DNA of 64,000 nucleotides, taken from Ciona intestinalis (Eukaryota > Chordata > Ascidiacea > Phlebobranchia > Cionidae). The DNA is taken from assembly GCF_000224145.3 (NCBI RefSeq), contig NC_020174.2, positions 6,059,106 through 6,123,105 on the forward strand, read 5' to 3'. A program made the translations under genes and the position numbers. A model generated the notes under the pieces. That model searched no databases. It saw only the letters and a program-made list of their open reading frames with translations, and was not told the origin of the DNA. Shown here piece after piece: positions 49,201 through 60,200 of the stretch; position 1 is the first letter of the stretch, and each line of letters opens with the position of its first letter.

Positions 49201-50975
49201 ATTCCAAATCTGCACGTGTGTGAATAATGCTGCTTTCAAATATAGTAGGGTGGGGAAAGATGGGACACCTTTTCATTTTGTTTTCTTTTTCCATTTGGTA
49301 GTAAACAAAGAACATTTAAAGAATTATGAATTCGTATCCTTACAACTTCCACAGACCGTTGTTAATTCTTTAAAACACGATCAGGTTATTTGGGAATTAT
49401 GTGTTAAAAGTTGTCCCATCTTCTCCCACTCTACTATATCTTTATAAAAAATAACAATTTTGTTCATATAGATTCGAATGTACGAAACCGGCGGTGATTT
49501 ATGTCCCGTAAAAAGTTTCGAGTTTTACCTGAAGAAGTTACACGCACTGCAGCCCCGTTTGTTTCAACAACCTCGTCGCAAATCAACCCCTGATTCCCCC
49601 ATGTGGTACGGGAAAGCACCTATCGGGGAAAAAGCGCTCCAACAAATGATGGCAAATATATCTAGTGAGTGTTTTACGTATAATACTGTGGGGTAAGGTG
49701 GGATACCGTTAGCACCGAAAACCCATATTCCCCGAACGTGTTTTAAACAATTAATAAGGGCCTTTTAAACTCGCGGGGCTACGGTTATATAATTCTATAT
49801 ATATTCTTTATTACTACTAAATTGGACGATAAAAAATATCCTATCTTATACCTCTGCCTACTTTACTGATCCCTTTCTATTCGAATAAATTGATTTAAAA
49901 CCTTAATTTGTTTTCAGCCGCGTCCACTTTATCGAAGCGTTATACCAATCACTGTGTTCGAACAACCGCCTTGGAACAGTTCAGTAATTCCCGGCGAAAA
50001 GGCAACTCGTTAAAAGACAAATCCAGGAACCCAGGAGCTGGTGGGAGCGAGTCGTTTCCAGATGTGTTTAGTCACATTATCTCTCCGCCACAAATGATGT
50101 TTCAGCCTGTGTTTACTGGGAACCAAATGCACGGTGCTGATACACAGCCTATGAACGACCCGAATCGAGGCGGTAAAACTGCAGTCCATGTTCACCCTTA
50201 CCAAGTATTTGACCAGCAGTTGGACCAAGCGTGTGCACAACAGTACAATAACGATATAATGCAAATGCAGAAGCATACAGACTCTGGGAGTTTCACATAC
50301 AACGGGAATGGATACCGACCTGGTCAAAAGCGTGGGTATGTAAATGATATCCCGTCCTACCCCCCACCAGCTTACAACGATCGAGCAAACTGCATGCAGA
50401 GTAATATAATGTCACCACCACCGAAAAGAATCCGCTCTGAAGACTTTATGGACATGGACCCTTTCAACGCAGCAACCTACGACCATGGTTATCATAACTT
50501 TGATGTGACCGCTCTCCCGGATCCGGACGCCCAACAGAAGCAAAGGCATCGTTTTTTCGGCATCCCTGCAAGTCAACACTGTGAGAAGAAGCAATATGAC
50601 AACGTACAGAAATGCTACAGCGATGACAGTGGGACTGGTCGTTCTCTTTTATCTCCTATTTCTATCACTACAATTCCTGGAGAAAACGAGAGCGAGACGA
50701 GCATGTACAATCTTCAAAACTCCGCCGCTCCGTTTTCAGAAACGATAGTTTCTTGTTCGTCGTACGGAATGATGGCTCCAGAATTGGAGCACGCGAAGAG
50801 CATTTCACCGTTGGACACCAGAGAGCATAATATTTACAAGAACTTTGAATATTCAACTAGTTTACATCCAATGAAACGAACGGTGGGCAGAGACAGAAGC
50901 AACCAAATAGACTCGTACCAAAACATGCATAGCATGCATCATCCTGTCCCTTCACCGGTCCCATTATCAATGTAG
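43228..50975 (+). CDS. Crypton-derived tyrosine-recombinase-like (DUF3504) protein, domesticated
   Basis: Spliced model: 43228..43507, 44810..45694, 48001..48217, 48356..48509, 48824..48964, 49472..49664, 49918..50975; 975 residues, all GT-AG and in phase. Residues 1-388 are acidic, Ser/Asn-rich and probably disordered, with an ESFDFEDFMF patch like a transactivation domain. Residues about 389-650 form a DUF3504 domain: AWCVEANIGGDF, FWSEVRKSNGDYYGRNSLFN, GTSNPLALLRKVWFEV, LCPVKSFEFYLKKL, WYGKAPIG and TNHCVRTTAL. This domain in QRICH1, ZMYM2/3/4/6, KIAA1958 and KCTD1 relatives derives from Crypton transposons. The HxxR pair is kept (His635, Arg638), but the first catalytic Arg appears replaced (HKG at 523-525) and no active Tyr follows, so recombinase activity is unlikely. 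The C-terminal 320 residues are Pro/Ser/Asn-rich with a basic PPPKRIR stretch that could be a nuclear signal. No zinc finger or BTB domain is present. A nuclear DNA- or chromatin-binding role is inference. Confidence 0.85.
46871..47060 (+). mobile_element. MITE family A copy 12 (intron 2 of the Crypton-derived gene)
   Basis: TATTGTAGGTTGGGGCAAGA and AGTATCCATCTTACCCCATG are the two ends; the core is diverged. Confidence 0.75.
47650..47843 (+). mobile_element. MITE family A copy 13 (intron 2 of the Crypton-derived gene)
   Basis: CCAGTAGGGTGGGCTAATAT on the left; AAGGTATCCCATCTCACCCC then ACAGTACTATA on the right. Confidence 0.75.
48524..48640 (-). mobile_element. MITE family A copy 14, truncated (intron 4 of the Crypton-derived gene)
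   Basis: TAGTACAGTGGGGTAAGATG GGATACCG starts only 15 bases after the exon 4 donor; the far end is lost. Confidence 0.7.
48995..49085 (-). repeat. Family B repeat, reverse orientation
   Basis: ATCCTTGCGTGGCAGGAAAA, CGTTATAACACGGGTGTTTT and CATACATCTCGTGTCCGCTT are the reverse complement of the family unit. It lies in intron 5 of the Crypton-derived gene. Confidence 0.65.
49240..49440 (+). mobile_element. MITE family A copy 15, well preserved
   Basis: ATATAGTAGGGTGGGGAAAG and TTGTCCCATCTTCTCCCACT CTACTATAT flank a full core. This is one of the best copies for deriving the consensus. Confidence 0.85.
49683..49862 (-). mobile_element. MITE family A copy 16 (reverse)
   Basis: ATACTGTGGGGTAAGGTGGG ATACCG starts the copy; the far end is degenerate (TATCCTATCTTATACC). 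It lies in the last intron of the Crypton-derived gene. Confidence 0.7.
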
Positions 50976-52492
50976 CGTATACGAACTCTATCTATGATAC
51001 GCCTACATTTTTTCATAGCTTTTTTGCGTTGAGTCACGGTTATATAGATTCGTATTTTACCCGCAATTCAACACTCGTTTTGTCGATATTAGCTCAGGGA
51101 ATGCAACTTACACCTCGTTTCGCTTGGAGCAAAAGTTTTATACAAAGAGATTTTACGTTTTTACCACTGACCTATCAGAGTAATCTTTACATATATATAT
51201 ATACTTTTTCTACCTTCCGCTTTTAAAAGATTATTTTCGTGCCTTACAGAATTTACGAGCATATTCTATATTCACTATAGGGTGGGGGAAGATGGGACAC
51301 CTTTTTCTTTTAATATCTTGTCCCATTTAGTAGTAAATAAGGAACATTCAAAAAATTATAAAACCATATCTTCACGACTCCTATAGACTGTTGTTAATTG
51401 TTAAAAACACAATTACGATTTTTGGATATTTTGTTTTAAAGATGTCCCATCTTTTCTCATCCTATTATTTGTTACATTGTATATCGTTCATCGGACTATA
51501 GAGCCTTTATATACACCGGTATCGGCATGAAGACTTGATATACAAATTCTATGCGTCTTCTTTGCTGTTCCACTTATTGGCAATCAACGTTACTATTTTA
51601 TCGCTTATGATCGCAGCAGTACCGTCTCTACTTATATTTTACGTTTTGCGTTAGTAAGTTTTATGAAGTATCCGTGTCTGTTTCATCGATGTTATTTTAG
51701 CCCCTCGCTTTGCACACACGATAAAATGAGATTAACTTAGTAAAACCCTGTGAGAATATAAATGTCAATTTGTTTTGCATCGATTCACTTGTGCTTGACG
51801 AAATTGTGTGCATCACATTTTAAAACGTATCTATTCAACAAATAACATTATTACTGTTATGCAATATACCAAATTGGCTAGCCGTATTCATTTTTTGTTA
51901 AAATTTTCCAAATTAATTACTTTCCGAAATGTTTGTTGTTTAATGTTGCTTTTCGCCACTGGTGCAAAATTATACTCGAAAACTTTTCAATGTTGTTCTG
52001 TCTTTTGGTTACTGCACTCTTCCTATCTTTCGAGCACATTTTATCAGACACACAGTGTATTCTTAGTCACGTAATGTATTTGCAAAAAAAACAGCCAACT
52101 GGTAGATAACGCTTAGAGGTAGCGGAGTAGCCTGTAAGAAATACTTACACGAGTAAATAACATTATCTTAAGAAAAAATCCTGAACGTTTTTAGCGAAAT
52201 ATTCAGTAAGAAAAATGCCTTTTTGAGGTATCGTAAATATTAAATTTGTTGTGAATACTATTCCCGCTATGCCACTGTGACCACCACCAAAATTATGACA
52301 CCTTAGTTTCAATTTTTCGATATTTAAATTAAAACTGTTCGATGAAATAACTCAAAATCTTGGTTTTGTACAAGCGTTGTTATAACATATATACATGGCT
52401 ATTTGGCACAAGTGATTCTTACCAAATAGTCATATTTGGTATAAAACGGTGCATAAATAAATATAAAATCGCAAAATATTTAAACGGCTTTT
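50976..52492. other. Convergent intergenic region
   Basis: This lies between the 3' ends of the Crypton-derived gene (plus) and the small membrane protein gene (minus). It contains one MITE copy (51276-51470) and otherwise AT-rich sequence with AATAAA-type signals on both strands; I see no gene in it. Confidence 0.5.
51276..51470 (+). mobile_element. MITE family A copy 17, well preserved
   Basis: ACTATAGGGTGGGGGAAGAT and GATGTCCCATCTTTTCTCAT CCTATTAT flank a full core. Confidence 0.85.
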
Positions 52493-54024
52493 TCATCCTT
52501 CTGTCCCAGGTATAACAACGAACTTGATCGGGGACTCCGGTTCGTCCTTAATGTTTGATACTGTGGAAAATGTATTGTTTTAAAATTATACTGTGTTGTA
52601 TAATATGGTAGCGATTTTCTGCATGCCTATGTTTTTATTGCATTTCACAAAGTATATATTTCCTGTTAAAGCAAATTTTAACTGATCTTTTCTTTTAACA
52701 AAACCTCTTGCTTGCAGATTACCTTTGATCAGTTAAATTTAACCAATCTTATAAATAAAAAAAAAAAACAATAAAAAAATTAAAAACAATGAAAAATTTA
52801 CCGATCCCAATGATGAGTCCAATGACGATAGAAAGAAGAAGAAGAGCAAGGATCACCGCCATTATGACGGAGATGCATTTTCTTCTCGTGATCGGCTCGT
52901 CATCATTCTCATCACCAAGATGCTTCCAGATCTGCTTTGGGCAAACACACCAAGATGTTCCAAGACCCTCCAGCATACTGTGCCTGGTAAATAGCCCCAT
53001 AAAAGTTCTTACTATTTTTTTAACTGCAATCAAATATATAATATTATATGGTAGAGGAGGGGGAAGATGAGACACCCTTTTATTTTTTTCTCTCGTTCCA
53101 TTTGGTAATAAACAAAAAAAACATTTAAATAATTCTAAAACCGTATCCTCTCGACTCCTATAGACCGTTGGTAATTGTTTAAAACACGATCAGGATATTT
53201 GGATGGTATGTGCTGAAGGTGTACCATCTTGCCCCACAGTACTATATATATATAAAACAGGCAAGCTGTTGCATACTATAAAGTATAAACAGTTCAATAT
53301 ATTTTGATGATGTATTTTCAGTGCTTTTTGGGAAAAACAAAAACTTTGCTAATTTTATTCCATTATTTATTGATACTAATTACGAATAAATATTTAAGAC
53401 AAACAACAAAACTGAATAAAACATTTTATAACTTTCTTATTTATTAAATAAAAATATTGCCACAGATTCTATATTGAAAAATATTGAAACAGATTCTTCA
53501 CCTGCTTCCTCCCCAACCTGTTCCTGTTCTTCTCCCAGAAGAAGTCGCCCAATCTGATCCTCGCGACTACAAAGGAAATACAAAGTGGGTGAGTTTGCTG
53601 TTTACATAAATATAATAAATATTATTTGTCTCTTTAATTACCATAGCGAAGATTTAGAAATATATTAAACAGAAAAACAGGATAAAGCGACAGAACAACA
53701 GTTGTTAAAAACGCTTACAGTTGAAAATATGTGCAAATAATTACTTACTGCACGCTGAATATAGTTAAGTCGTCTCGCTACTCTATGCACCGTGTTCTTC
53801 TGCTTCCGGATCACCTTGCGAGTGTGTTTCTTATGCTTATGTTGCTTCTTACGCAAATTTTTTTGCCCTCGTCTAACCTCGAGGACGATGTTTTCGAGGT
53901 TGCTAACTTGTGATCGCAACTCCAAAACATCCTGAGAGACGTCTCCTCTTCTCCCTGATCCCTCTTTCGAGGTCCTCCGGTTTGCTCCTCTAGACTGCAT
54001 CTCATAAACCGCTTCTCCGCTCAT
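52493..54024 (-). CDS. Small single-pass membrane protein with coiled-coil and basic juxtamembrane region, unrecognised
   Basis: Spliced model, complement of join(52493..52560, 52802..52983, 53502..53566, 53749..54024); 196 residues, all introns GT-AG and in phase. The N-terminus MSGEAVYEMQSRG leads into a heptad-like segment (about 30-60: VLELRSQVSNLENIVLEV). A strongly Lys/Arg/His-rich run (about 60-90), a Gly/Ser/Trp-rich linker with a Cys pair (WCVC) and an acidic patch DENDDEP follow. One hydrophobic span sits at about 151-174 (ISVIMAVILALLLLSIVIGL). The 22-residue tail contains IKDEPESP, a textbook phosphorylation-dependent SUMO motif. I do not recognise the family. Orientation is not certain. 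The ATG lies about 275 bp downstream of the stop of the next gene on the same strand; an acceptor-like tttaaacag (about 54075) precedes it, so trans-splicing is possible. Confidence 0.75.
53043..53250 (+). mobile_element. MITE family A copy 18
   Basis: TATGGTAGAGGAGGGGGAAG and GGTGTACCATCTTGCCCCAC AGTACTATA are the ends; the core is complete. It lies in an intron of the small membrane protein gene. Confidence 0.8.
53615..53740. repeat. Dispersed repeat, copy 2
   Basis: It matches the repeat at 6968-7100 over 'atttgtctctttaattaccatagcgaagattta' and 'gataaagcgacagaacaacagttgttaaaa'. Confidence 0.65.
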
Positions 54025-54299
54025 ATTTTCGAATATCTATGCTCCGGTGATACCCTTCTCAATTTGCTCTCCTGTTTAAACTATCTAACTGCTTGCTTTC
54101 CGCTAATTAATGAGCGTTGACCGCAAATCGACCATTTGAAAGGCTTAAGACCTCGAAAACAATTCTCCACCACTTAACTGACTCACTCTGGAAAGGAAAA
54201 CTGACACTCTCAAGTGGTTTGCTTGCTGCCTCCCAGCACCATAGTAGTAGCTGTGTGCTTAGAGCAATCTACTGTGGTTGTTTTGGCTTAAACTCTTTC

Positions 54300-57200
54300 T
54301 TAAACAATAGCTGGGCTGGAAAGAATTCCCTGAAGTGGTAAGTAACTGGTACTTGAGGACCCTACACAAGATTTTATCGAAACAAACAACGGACCGTGCA
54401 GGTTTAGATTAAATTTTCTACAAAGCTCACCTGGACTGGTGTGGTCTCCATGTCTAATTGGTTAAGGTCGCTTTCAATCTGTGTGAAAATAAGGTTTGAC
54501 GTAAATGATGGCGTCAGAATGACCAAAGATTTTCCACTTTAGGCAATTAAGCCCGAGATAAACCCATCAACCTTTGTGTTTGAGCCTTTGGTATCATACT
54601 TCCACTTAGTATTTATATTACAAACTCAAAAAACACACCGAACAGAAATTGCCGCAACCATATTGTCCCATTTTGGTTGTATAAATTGTCAGCCATACAG
54701 AAAACAACATCAACAACAAAGTTACACACGTGGTAACCCGTAATTGGGCACGAGGTGTATGAGACAGAACACCCGTATTATAACGACTATTGTTTCCCTG
54801 CTACACGAGAATAAAACATGTTACATTTATCTATTCGAATAATGCGAGATACAAGTTGTAAACATACCGTGGTTATTGTCATTTCTCTGTCCACAGAAAC
54901 ACCTTTTCCTCTTTTATGTGAATATTGTTTGGCATCACTGGATGATATTTTGGATATGGCATCACTGCTGATAGCGGATTTAGAATTGGAAGTTGTTTTG
55001 CTTTTTGCATCACTTGAGCTCGGCCATGTTGACTTAAATAAACTTTTCTGTATACATAACATTGCTATTTAAACAATAATATTATATCTACACAAACTTA
55101 ACCTTTTGTTTTCCAACATCCGTTTGTCCTGAGCTGGTTTCTGATTTGGGTGTCTGAAAAAATAATAAAAAATTTTCCTGTTATTTTCTACGCAATAAAC
55201 GATTAAGTCATATAATATATTAATGTTACATAACCAAGCAAATACAACTCATTTATGTTTAAATAATTGCGTCAATAAAAGTATTGTTTATTTCTAACCT
55301 ACCTTAACTTTGTTGGAGGGCAAAGTCTCCAATTTAATCTCTTCTTGCTTTTTTTTCACCTGTTTTAAAAACAAAGTAAAATGTTTCACTTATTATACAT
55401 TTGCTATGAACCGATCAAAAATCAACTGCCGTTTTTTTCCTCATAGGCATTTTAAATGCTAAATTCACAGATAGAATACAAGATATTATTCTGATTTAAC
55501 TATTTTTTCATTCATTCCCAATGAATGAAAACTATTTATCAGAATTTTGACCCATAGTTTTCTTTTGCATGTGCTTATACCACTACCAGCAATTTTTCAT
55601 TGAAAATTGCATAACCACCATCTTGGTTTTATTTCACCTTTGAAAATTTCTCTTGTAACCAAGATCCAGATGATGTCTTTGCAACATGAGGCTTAACTGG
55701 TGGTTTTTCAGATTTGGGTTCAGCAACTGATATATCTTGAGCGACTTTTGTCTCCTTTTTGAGAATAGATTTCTTGCCAGTAATTTTCCCAGTGTTTGGT
55801 TGGGAAGATTCTGGCTTCACTTTTACAGGTTCCTTATGCTTTGAGAAACTCAAACTTTTAAGAAAGCTATATTTCTTCGTTTGTGTTTCTTTTTTCTCTC
55901 CCCCTTTGATTTCTAACAAGTCTTCTTTTTTACTTTTTTTCTCAGAAGATTTTAGAGGTGATGTCAGAAGCTTTTTATCTTCAACTGGCTTACGAGACCC
56001 AAATCCTGGTAGATTAAACCTTGGCAGCTGCTTGAAATATTCGCTTAAAAAATCTGAACAAAAAACACCACCCCAACCACTACACACCTATAAATTATTT
56101 CAAACCTTTTCTTTTACTTTTGTTGCTTGCTTTTTAGTTACAGAAGACTCTTCAGCCTGACAACAAGTTTAGAAATTAAACAACCTGCTAAAAAAACTTC
56201 TGCCACCAATCTACCACCATATTATTTAATTACCTTAACATTATCCTTAGCCCCAACTGGTTTCCTTGCAGAAGTTTCCTCTTTTAAAATATTATCTTTT
56301 TTTCGTGAATCACTCTCCAGATTTAGCGAATCCTTCTCTGTCAACAATGCTTTTGGATGTGAAACTGAGACACCTTTTTGTGAATCAGTTTTTCGCACTG
56401 TTACGGGTTTATTTTCTGCCATCTCTAATTCCTTGATTGAACCCTCCTTTGGTTTTGCAGGTGGCAACTTCTGCTTTGTTTCAATGACTTTTACAGCTTG
56501 TTTTGGTGGAATGGGCATTACCATGGTTGGTTCAGGCTCAGTCAAATAAATAGTTGCTTGCGATTGCAAACCAACTGTATCTGGCACTTTCTCTCCCCAG
56601 TGCTTTTTGGTGGCTTCTGTTTTCAATTCAACCTGTTCGCTTACCAATGGTTTATCCTCACTTAATAGCACGGGACTTGATGGAGGATGTTTTAAATCAT
56701 CCAGAGATGTGACATCATCCAGGAGTATGATCATTGAATCTTCTTTTGAAAGAACATCTTCCAACTTAGGATTCTTTAATGTGCCTTTATTAGTTTTCAA
56801 TTTAACTGAATCTTTTTGATCAACACTATAAATTGAAGTGCTTTTTTCGGTCTCCTGTTTTATACAAAAATCATTTTCGTTAGCCTGTTCTTCAATATCT
56901 ACCTCTTTACCAAGTTCAGTATTGGTTTTCAGCAATGCATCACTCGCTTCAGATATTAAATAAGAACCACCGCCTTTTTCGCCATCATCCTTTACAACAT
57001 GATCTTTTAAGCTTTGGTGCTCAAGTTTTAAACCTTCAATTGATCCAGCATCATTTAAAGCTTTCTCAACCGAATGATCATTCTCTATCTTTGCTTTAGT
57101 AACAGAAAAATCATTGGTAACATTTTCATGTTTATCATCCAGTTTTTCTGTGATTGTATGAGAAACCGACGCTTTTGTATTTATTTGATCAAGTTTTTCA

Positions 57201-60200
57201 GCTCTAACTTTATCATTGCATTCCACCACTGTTGTCTTAGTGTCTGTTTTATGACTTGAATCACAACCTTGGTATGTTGTATCTGTTGACTTTACAGGTT
57301 CTACAGTGAGTTGCACTTGTTGAATGGTTTCCTCTTTTTTCTCAACTTCATTTTGTATAGCTTGATCCTCAGTTGTGGCGTCGTTACCATTTAAACTGGG
57401 GAGACTTGCATTTGTGACCTCATCATCCAACATTATTATGACATCATCATCTGAGGGTATTTCTGGAACCAAAACGTGGTCGGCCACTGCCTCTGAAACT
57501 TCCTCTTGTTCTGGCTACGTATTTCAAAAAACAAAAGCAATATTTTTATTGACTTAAATTGAGCATAGGCTTGATATAGACACATGCACTCTGTCCATGT
57601 GTTTTTTTATGTGTTGTCTAATTTGTCGTACATAAAAAACAAACATATAAAATGAAATCATTTGCAAAGATACATTTTTCTGGTAATTTTTAAACGGCTG
57701 TGATTACTTTGTTCACATAGAATAGTTGCCACTGCCTAAAAATCAGGAAAAATATTCACCCACCTTTGGTGTCCCCTCCCCATTATAATGAAGAAGTTCC
57801 GTCATTCTTCTCCTTTCTCCTTCATTGAAAGTCCCATCCACCCCTGAGTTCTTCCTCAGTGATATAGGACTTACTTTGGGGCTGCTACAATAAAAACATA
57901 ATTTTGAGCTCATTTTTCTATCTTGTTGCTGCAATGAAGAGTTTATATTATTGTAAAAACCAGTAAAATATAAATAAAGTCAAATATAATATAAATTAAA
58001 GAAAGGTTTCCAACTATGTACCCTTAGTGTTGATCAGAACACAAACTTATATCCATTAAAAGTTTGTTCATGTCATGTCATACATTGAAAATATTATGCA
58101 GTTTAAGATCAAAATGCCACAAGCATAGCATACCTTGGCATTCTCAGTAACTTTCTTTCAGAGTTTGGTTTGTTATTTTCAATCTCCCGTAGTCTCTGCT
58201 CCTCCGCTCGTCTCTTTAGTTCTTCCTCTTCTAACCTGTTCAACTCTTCTTCTCGCATTCTCTTCTCTTCCTTGTGTATCATTTTCTCTTCCTCCCATTT
58301 CCTTCTTTCCAACTCCATCTGTTTAAAACATCGTGCATAAATAAATTATATTTCCGCAACAATTTTTTGCCTGCAAACATCTCAATGTTGGTTACAATTT
58401 TAGGGGTTTAATTTATACCCGTTTAAAATTATATCCATCGTCAAGCAAGGCCTAAAGGTTTATGCTGCAACCATTGTAGAAACATGTGCTCTAACCCAGT
58501 GGTTTCTTATGTGTTTTCTAAGTTGTCTGCCATACATGAAAGTAAAACAAAAATAGAAAAAAAATCGTTTACAAAGTTACATATTTTTGGTAACTCGTAA
58601 ACGAGTGTGATTACATTTGTTCATAAAAAAACATAGATACAATGTTTTGTTAAACCTTTTGCTTTGCTTTCCAACGCTCCATTTCGGCATTTTGAATCAC
58701 AAGATCTGTGTCCATTATCTTCTTATTCATCTCCTCAATTTGCATCTCTAGGTTGGTAACTCTTGCATCTATAACCTGTGAAGATTGTTCACAGAAGTTG
58801 TAGTAAACGCCTACTCTGTTCGTAAACAGGGTTAAAGTGAAAGTAACGTGCATGGTAACCCGTAACTGGCACGAAGTGTATAAAAGAAAAAATAATCACC
58901 CACAAAGTAACATACTTAGTAACTCCTAAGCTAGCACGATGTGTTTAAAACAGAACACCCATGTTATAACAATTGTCGTTTTCCTGACACGGTAGAATAA
59001 AGCAAGTTACATTCATTCATTTAAACTTACAAATTCAACTTCCTCAGGAATTTCTGGCCTTTGTTCTTGTAGCTGTTGCTCAAGCTCAGCCTTCAGCAAA
59101 GCCATTTGCATTTCAAGGTCCTCCTGAATAAATCAATAATACAACACCCATTACAAAGCGTAATATATGTTATAACTGATATGTGTGGACATGGTAATCG
59201 AAACATTTAAATATTGAAACTAAGCTTAAGCACCCAATGTATATGTTTCTATATGGTGTGTTCATTAGTTTAATATCCCTTCTACCTTTAGCTGCTCCTG
59301 TTGTTTCTTTGTTTCTTCCAAGGCTTCCTGATGTGCTGTATAAGATGAAGGAGGAGAGAGACTTCCATGATAAGTGCTGTGGTTGTAATAAGATATCTCC
59401 TGCGGTTGCATCATCCCTTCATCCTATAATCAGAATCTTTAGCTATCTGTTTCACCTATAGTTGGATATCTAGTATCGGCCATCTACCTGCAAGCTGTCG
59501 CAGTAGGCACCTTGTGTAACAGCAGCGGCCGTGCCATTTTTCGGGTCACCCAGTATGAACAAGGGTGCATTGCCTGGTAATACATCAGTTGTTTCACCTG
59601 ATGCAATCTGAAACAAAGGTATTGTAATTTTAAACTTAACTCTGGCCAACTTTGACCGAAATCTTAGGTCTCATGGGCTTTCTCGCTGTAGGACCTCACA
59701 CATATAGAATAGAATATGCATATACAATGTTGGTAATGGACCAAAGCTGGTCTAAATCCCAGATCCCATGGTGTGACTCACTGTAAGACCTCCACACACA
59801 TTGAATATAAGTTTTAACTTTTTTGTTCAACAACTACCGAAAAGTTCTTATATTTATCCATCAAAACTTGCACACAGTAACCCCTTTAACAGATACGACC
59901 TCACCCATACCCTGGTTGTTCTCTTAAGTTCCATTCTCTCCATTTCTGTCTCTTTCAACTTTTCATTGGTGTCGGTCATCTTTTTATCCAACTCATCAAG
60001 TTGCTTCTCAATCTCCCCGATCTTTTCATCAAACTTTGATCCGACCTCGTTTGTCTCACTTTGCCTCTTCAGCTCCTCACTCAGGATCTTCCGGAGGTTG
60101 ATTATCTCATCTTCCATCTAAGAAGATTAGGATAAAGATTTTGTGTGTGATGTTCAACTAATCTAAAAATTTTTCAGTATCGAACAATGTATTTGTCAGG

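Noticed and set aside
43228..50975. Interpretation as an active Crypton transposon
   Set aside because: The domain is cut by several host-type introns, flanked by long unique exons, and seems to lack catalytic Arg and Tyr residues.
43228..50975. Assignment as a ZMYM2/3/4 or KCTD1 orthologue
   Set aside because: No MYM zinc fingers, BTB or other diagnostic domains are present.
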